From the NCBI GenBank assembly GCA_963920665.1, contig OY987263.1, positions 36,382,547-36,446,546 on the forward strand: a stretch of 64,000 bases of DNA, written 5' to 3'. The notes below the pieces were generated by a model that saw only the letters and a program-made list of their open reading frames with translations, searched no databases and was not told where the DNA came from. The first letter of the stretch is position 1; the number at the start of each line of letters is the position of its first letter. Of this stretch, positions 57,326-64,000 are shown one piece after another. The stretch comes from Straminergon stramineum (taxonomy: Eukaryota > Streptophyta > Bryopsida > Hypnales > Calliergonaceae). A program made the position numbers and the translations under genes.

Positions 57326-59700
57326 ACTTGGATTGTACTAAAAGGACCTAAAATTATATTGTTTAACCCTAGAGGACCAAATATTCAAATTTCAAATAAT
57401 GAATTGAATAAATGAAAACATGCCCCAAGCATATAGAACTTTGATTTTTACATCCATCGAAATGCTTGTAGATTCTTGTTGTAGTTCTCTTACTTTTGTA
57501 TGATATAAATATTCATAAAATTTGTTTTCAGATATTATTTAGTTCAAAGGGTACACAAGTATGTTTGACCTCAAATTGTAAATTTTTCAATTCAAAGAAT
57601 GGCCCTTCAAAAATGACTTAAATAAATAAATACACTATTTTTTTTTAATTTAAAATTTGAATTAAACATTTTGAAATTAAAGGAAAAAAATATACTTATG
57701 AAAATTACAATATTCAATCTTCTATCAGTTTTAGAAGGAATTTTGAATTTTATTGAAAAATATTAGTTAGTGTATTGATTTGGTATTTTAGTTAGTGTTA
57801 GTTATTTAATTGATATAATTGTATGGATCCTATTATACAACTTTTGTTTGAAAGACATCACCAAATAATTCTACTAAATTACATTCTATGATATATCTTC
57901 ACAAATTTTGGGAATTTGGACTATTATATTCTTCATTTTCAAAGAATTAAATTTTAAATTGTTCAAATGCCTCAAGTATCTAGATGTACAAACATTTGGG
58001 GAAACCATAGTCCTAAGATCTAAGATGGATATAGATTTGAGATTTGACTATAGTATCTCAAATGAGTCAAATCACTTTGATTCTAGATGAAAATTCATTT
58101 TACAATGGATTGATTTTATAAAATCACATCAAAATAATGAATATAACCATGTTGACAACTTAGCGTCTACCTCTATTTTCCACTTTCATTCACTTGGACA
58201 AATAAATTGAATTAATTTCAATTAAATCAGAAAATTTCCAATCGGAATTTTTTAATAGCCAAAACAAGATGTATAATATTTCAAGAATAGATTTTGACTT
58301 AGTGCAAACATACTAAATGGAGTTGTCTAGGGTAGTGTTATGTTAAAGCCTTCCATGAGAGGATTGAGTTTTTTTTCCCATGTTTGATGATAGATGTAGA
58401 AACTTGCCCCGCATACTTTGGATTGTTTGATTTTGTCTCTTGTGATCTCTTATACTCCTACGTACTTCAGGTCCTTGATTCCAAACATGGATTTGAAATT
58501 TCCAAAATTTACCATCCATACTAAATAATTTGTTTATGAATTTTTTTGTAGTTATAAATTTGTTGAGATACTCCAACTTTTCTCCTCCAAGGAAGGCTCA
58601 AAGGGAGTCCAATACTAAAGTTTTTCATTTTAACCCCTAAATGCCCAAGGCACCAAATTCTAGTGGTGACAATACTTTGAAGTTAAATTAAGCCTTACCA
58701 AGATATTATTTTTAGTAGTTTGTATTTTTTTTAATAATTTTTAAAGTCTAGTTTTGGCATCAAAAATCCGATTTTGACATTGAATGAGTATAATTTTTCT
58801 ATAGAAGATTTTTTGCAAAGGTCATCCATTCACCAAATCTCAACTTTCTAGTGTTGAGGACTCTTGGAAATGAGCCTCAAATGCATTAGATCTTGAAGGA
58901 AAATCACATTAGAAATCCATTTAAAAAAATTGTGGAATAGATTTTGAGAAGCTGTAAATTGATTGGCGGGTTATGCTTGTTATACCCTATTACCTCATAC
59001 TTTGTTGATGACCAATTTTTTAGATTTGTCATATGAAAGATGATAGAAAGACTTCAAATCACTTTCACAGTATTAACACCCTTATGATCAAACATTATAA
59101 TCTTTCAATCCATAAATGATATTGGTATGTTTTCTTTTCCCATGTGATCTCTAACATGTCTAGTTTGAATTTGTTCAATTGTATTTCAAAAAAAACAATC
59201 AAGAAAACTTATCAAAATGTTGGCTTTTTGTTCAATTTTGTGCAAATTCCAAGAAGCTCAGAAAAGGTCTTGGGCATTTACTCCGGTTAACCCATGAAAG
59301 TCATGCACCAAGTCCACCTGGGGACTGATTTTTGTCAGTGTACTTTGAAAACCCCGAGTTCATGGATTCTTTTAAGAGTTAACTAAAAGTTGCCAATTTA
59401 ATGAAACAGTCCTCTTCCATCGCTGTGGCATGGAAAGCATCACCAAGAAATGCATGGCATTCAACCAAGTTTAAAACTCATTAATTGCGTAACGCTATTC
59501 CGGTGGTGTCCAGACAGCACTTGAATCCCTCCAGTTGAATCCGAAGCACGCATCCGGGATTTTAATCTTACAAAACGGCCACGTACCCACTCGGACTTCT
59601 CCTGATGCGGAGGGAAACCAAATTCCAAAGTCTTCAACTAAATATAACAAAATGGAGACACTAAGGCATGCATGCAAAGTATGCAAACGTATAACTTAGA
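57326..59700. other. AT-rich DNA with further TTAA-CCC termini
   Basis: TTAA followed by CCCTAGAGGACCAAA (57363) matches the left terminus of copy 1 (CCCCTGAAGAACCAAA). TTAA followed by CCCCTAAAT lies at 58630. I could not pair either with an opposite end, so they may be left ends of truncated or diverged elements. No gene was recognised; the minus-strand frame at 58343-58576 shows no motif. Confidence 0.45.
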
Positions 59701-60897
59701 GCCGATGCCATGAACAAAGTCATCAGTAGCCCGCAATGACGACGGTCACCAAAACTTTCGGAGCGGATGTAAAGGTAACGCGCGCACCCGTCGAATGCTA
59801 AAATTGAATTTCAACGGGCCACAATTAACTAGGAATGGGGAACTGGGGATGCTCACAACTTCACAAGACTGCGAAGAATCCTTGATATTAATAGCATCAC
59901 TTTCAAAGTGGAATGTTTTTAATAGATTGGGACTCAGTTCGCGCTGATAACACGAGAAACCAGGCGCGTTGACGCCCCTTGGCAGCCGAATCCTTGGGGC
60001 ATGGAACGTGCCCGATGTGTTATCCTTGGCAATCTCAGCACATTCGTGGCTCTGCCCGCTTGCCACACTTGGGGCTTGTCAACTCTGCACAGGCTGGATC
60101 GTGGATAACGCGGACTAACTTTGGAACTTGCAATTGCCAACTTCCATCTGCAATCTACTGTTAAAATAAGTCCCGCACACTAACTTACCGTAGCATTCTT
60201 CACTGGTACAAGCATTCGTTGCGTTGTCTTCGGAGTGTAAATCTTGTGAGTCTCAAGCTGTTCTTGGAGGGTGACTACAGGTATGAAGTAAGCGTGAAGG
60301 GTGAAAGCACTCTAGGGTCATGTAAATGTGAAGAAGTTGCAGGAGTCTGAAGATTCGATACAGAATGTGTAGTTTTGGAGGTCGTTTTTGGAAGTATGAG
60401 TGTCGAGGTTTCGATTTTAAGATGGTTTCGGAGACCGGGGTTCAAGAGGGCTGATTAAAAGCTTTCGTTCTTGCAGATATTCGTGACGTGGGCTATCGCG
60501 AGAGATCTGCTATGTGGTGGTAAGCTTGACGAAACTACCATCACTTCATGAAGTGTGACGTTTTTCAGTTTGAATGGTGATATTCGGAAAAGTAGGGTGT
60601 TTTCGAGCGGCAACATTTGGAGATTCCAAATCACTGGAAACCACGACTGGTATACGTAGATCAGAGTTTTTTGTTGGCCATTGGAACTGCATCACTTCTC
60701 TGAAATTCGCCATTGAGGATTTGACGGTTGTAATGTACTTGTAACTTTTGCCATTGAGTAGCATTGATTCGGCATTGTGAGCAAGTGTTGTGCTTTGTTA
60801 GATAATACAGTGTTAGTAACTTGAGCTCGTGCCTGTTTCAGATCAAGTGTTTAAGATTCCGGGTAGGATTTGAAAGAGCAAAAGAGGTTTTATCGAA
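59701..60897. other. Upstream region of the DUF3455-like gene
   Basis: Base composition becomes more balanced, with several CpG-containing words, as often seen near an expressed gene. I found no secure TATA box or start site. Small open frames (for example minus 60066-59746) have no motif. The last few hundred bases probably include the 5' UTR of the gene starting at 60898. Confidence 0.4.
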
Positions 60898-63800
60898 ATG
60901 TCGAGACAGATTGTTCTTCTGTGTATCTTTGCTGCGCTGTCTTGGAGCGTTGTCTCCGCGCAAGTTCTGGTGCCTCCTAAAGGATACAGGTATTCTAGCT
61001 TTCCCTCACCTGTCCACATCAGCTATGGTTGCACAGAACCTCGTTAGAAGTAGAATATATAAAGATGGCTATAATTTTGTCAGAATGGTCTGGTTTCAAA
61101 GCTCCAAATTTGTGAAGCTTTAGTGTCGGACTGATGTAGATCTGAGGTTTCAGTTCAGGGACGAACCCTGCTATTGTAAACAAAATAAGGGAACAGAAAA
61201 TTCTGGGTGAGAAGAGAGGTTGTGAGTATTTTAGCGGTAAATGTCAATCATTTTAGGATTCTGCATTTCTGCATTCTGCTGAACTAGTTGTCGGTACTTT
61301 TGCAGCGCGGCATTCTCCGGGACGATCCGGAATGGAGTGCAGAAATATGTGTGTAAACACGGATCTTGGACTAAGACAGGGTCTACTGCCACTATTTATA
61401 CCCCTGCCGGTGTGAAGCTGGGAACATACTGGTCTGTCTATGACCCGAAAGAACGCTCAATCACTTATTTCTGGAACATCATCAACTCTGGTGGTGACTC
61501 TTATGAAACTGGAACGCCCATCAGTGGTCTTCAAGGTACACTAAACTCCCATAACCTCTACAGAACTCACTTTAGTTGGGGTGGCGCACTGCATTGCACT
61601 TAAAACAAGAATGGCTACACATCATTCTCTTGTCTTTTTTTACTATTTTGGTGCCTTTTCAAGATCCCTACATCAATCATGATCAAACCAATTTAAACCA
61701 TTTAAGTTTTCAATCATGTCCATTAATGTGATTGTGAAGTGAAAGTAAATCCTCATGAAAATAACATCCCTTGCCACTAATATCTCGCCAGGTGACATCT
61801 CGTAACAAGGGCTCTTCTTTCATGCTACCTTAATCTACTTCGAGTCTTTGTCATACCGCAAGGGCACCTAATTTCAAGAGGAACTTACATATATAACACT
61901 TTCAGAATCTTGCACAATATGTACATATTAGTTTTGGGAGTGTACATCACCTCCACATCAAAACTCATGTTGATTTCCAGATCATGCATTGGAAAAACTT
62001 TGAACATGTATAATTTTTGCACACAGCATGCGAATGAAGTGTTCTTTGGTATGTTGGAATCCTCTCTGCCGTGCTAACGAGAGTACTAGCAAATCTGACC
62101 ATTCTGGTAGTATCGGCTTCTGAAACGTGTTTGGCCTTTGAATCTCCTGCTGGTCTTCAGATCATGTACTGGTTAAACTTTGAATACATATATCTTTTGC
62201 ATATTGTATCCAAATGAAGGGTTTCTTTGGCTTGTTGGAATCCTCTATGCTGTGCTAACAAAATTACTTCAAAATTTGACTATCCTGGTATGAAAGAGTA
62301 ACTATGCTCGTGAAGATGTTGTGTTTGGTGGCCTAGCCTTTAGATTGTTCGTGTTTGGACCTCGAATCTCATGGTATTGCTTGCCCATGCGTGCGCAGCC
62401 TCTCCGTTGAAGACCGTGCAAGTGTCTCCATCGGCGGTGGCTTCGTACTTGGCGCTGGTGACGGTGCACCGCGGCGCCGGCGATGCCGACCAAGTGGCGT
62501 TCGTCTCGCTCACGGCCACCACCGGCGGCTTGCCGCCCAGCAAGGCGTTGTGCTCCTCCTCCGGCGCCGTCTCCGGCGTCCCGTTCGGAGGGAAGTTCTC
62601 GTTCTACACGCAAGACCCGGTGCCCCCCACGGTGCCGCCGACGCTGACGCCCCCGGGGACCTTCGTGCAGACCATGTTCTTGACCGGAAAGAGTATGTAC
62701 AGGTCAGTTTCTAATAACTTAAGCCTTGAAAACATTTCAGAAATAGTTTGCATCATGAGTAAGAGAAGATCATAACTTAGCAACTGAAATCAGATATCCT
62801 GAACCCAGCATAAAATGCATTCACCAAATGGTTATGTCATTCACTGAAAATGCTCTCCTCAATATATCCCTATAATATCCTGCATGTGAAGGTCCTAAAA
62901 AGAGTAATCTTTGTGATGGTTTCACCCCAAAATGGTAGAAATTCGTACTCTGTTGACTACCTGAATCTTTTCTTGTCTCTCAAAAGGTTTCATTGTGACC
63001 ACTGTTTATCCTTTCTGTGACCCAAATCTCAATTATTCAAGAGTGGATGCTTTAGGTTGCATGATTGCTATGGTCCCATTCCCACTTTGCTTCAAATGGG
63101 CAAAATGTTTGCAAGAGGTTGTCCTATATTTTATATTGAGAGGACTGGTCATTAGCACAATCATTCAATCATTCAGTTTTGTGCCCATATGCTCATTCCG
63201 CTACTTTTCACTCATATGCAAATTGTTGACAACTTTGCATGTTCTACAAAATTTAATTGGTGAAATGCTGATTTCACCTGTTTTTCAGTTTGCCAATCTA
63301 AAAGTGTGGCACTGCTCCTGCACTGTACAGGTTCCAGAGCGGCACGTGGAAATACATTGGATTCTTTGCTACCATAGCTGAGGTGGCTGGAGGCACAGCT
63401 CTTGGAAAGGTGGGAACATGCACCAAGCCTGACAAGTATGGCAGCAATCTGTCATGGCATTTCACAGCTCCGAATGCGTATACGCTGAACGGGTACATGA
63501 CCAAGTCCATTCGAATGTACGCAGATGGTTGCCCATGGCAACTGTTGAAGATCACAACCCAAGCTGGCTACAAGTGAGTTTCCTATTTCTGCCATCTCTG
63601 GTCCTCTAGAAGGCATACGTGGTACCATTGGTACTTCAAAAAAATACCCAGAGCAAACTTGTTTTTGTCAGTTATCTCAGAATGAAAATGATGCAGTACC
63701 TCATTTGTTTCATACTCTACCAGTGCATAGTGTAACATACTTAATTTGAACTTCTTTATTTGAGACAAGTGTGTGTTTATGTTTCTTGCTTCCTGTGTTT

Positions 63801-64000
63801 ACTTATACTGTTTTGTTTTGATTTGGAACCCTGGCTTGTGTTATACTGTTTCATTCTTGTTGTATCCCTGTTTTGGCAGATCCCCACTTGGAAAATACAA
63901 GTATGCGTTGATCGGTGCAACGTATGGAGGAAATCCACCAGCAATTGCTGCCAGAGTCAATGGCATGGAATGGGGCTCCATCTTCACTGGCCAATGCTAC
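60898..64000 (+). CDS. Secreted protein with two DUF3455-like domains (3' end outside window)
   Basis: Five exons join in phase with GT-AG borders: 60898-60989, 61306-61535, 62399-62702, 63331-63573 and 63880 onward. The start ATG at 60898 gives a signal peptide (hydrophobic LLCIFAALSWSVVSA, cleavage likely before QVLVPP). Domain 1 has NGVQKYVCKHGSW, LGTYWSVYDP, a middle PLKTVQVSPSAV part, and GGLPPSKALCSSSG ending in KFSFYTQ, the layout of DUF3455 proteins. A Pro-rich linker (PVPPTVPPTLTPP) leads to a second, similar unit: SMYRFQSGTWKYIG, GTALGKVG, SNLSWHFTAP and CPWQLLKITT. No stop or frameshift is seen; exon 3 is clearly GC-rich. The family has no established function. It probably acts in the wall or secretory space. 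The end lies beyond 64000. Confidence 0.7.
61977..62290. repeat. Tandem duplication inside intron 2
   Basis: AGATCATGYAYTGG, a TTGAAYAYRTAT block, AATGAAG, TTCTTTGG and GTTGGAATCCTCT recur in the same order about 180 bp apart (from about 61978 and 62158). Divergence is moderate. It does not affect the coding exons. Confidence 0.8.

Overview
This is nuclear DNA from a plant. Coding regions are split by GT-AG introns, transposons are nested inside one another, and no bacterial operon structure is visible. The transposon and gene families (TNP2-type CACTA transposase, a gag-only retroelement, a SWIM-type transposase-like gene, a DUF3455-like secreted protein) make me lean towards a seed-free land plant such as a bryophyte or lycophyte, with low confidence. 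The window is gene-poor: the only gene that looks intact is at the right edge.

Layout. 1-7 kb: AT-rich DNA with no recognised gene, a near-perfect 45-bp-arm foldback (1912-2013) and a short 180-bp tandem array. 7.2-13.2 kb: a decayed copy (A) of a gag-type LTR retroelement, split by a solo LTR (11817-13107, TSD ACCTT). 14.2-18.4 kb, minus strand: a ten-exon pseudogene joining a ParB/sulfiredoxin-like motif to a DNA N4/N6-methylase-like domain, with nine in-frame stops; upstream of it lies a dispersed palindrome array (18.46-20.2 kb). 23.5-46.2 kb: one SWIM-type, MULE-like transposase gene of about 4.3 kb, stretched to 22.7 kb by three insertions: a probable solo LTR (24125-26430), a solo LTR (27317-29531, TSD ATACT) and a 13.85-kb CACTA element (31309-45161, TSD GTG). 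Removing the ATACT-flanked LTR and the CACTA element rejoins the host reading frame exactly. 46.6-54.5 kb: a second, gag-bearing copy (B) of the retroelement of copy A, carrying further insertions, one of which shows a TTAA filled/empty-site pair with copy A. 54.5-59.7 kb: AT-rich DNA with more copies of that TTAA element. 60.9-64.0 kb: the first five exons of a secreted protein with two DUF3455-like domains.

How the parts relate. Almost everything before 60 kb is mobile DNA at different stages of decay. The CACTA element carries two gene units: a four-exon transposase (plus strand) with a single internal stop, and a multi-exon accessory gene (minus strand). The older host gene and the methylase-like pseudogene carry stop codons that can nearly all be explained by C-to-T change on one strand or the other, the pattern expected of methylated, silenced repeats. 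All homology statements come from reading motifs by eye; no database search was run.
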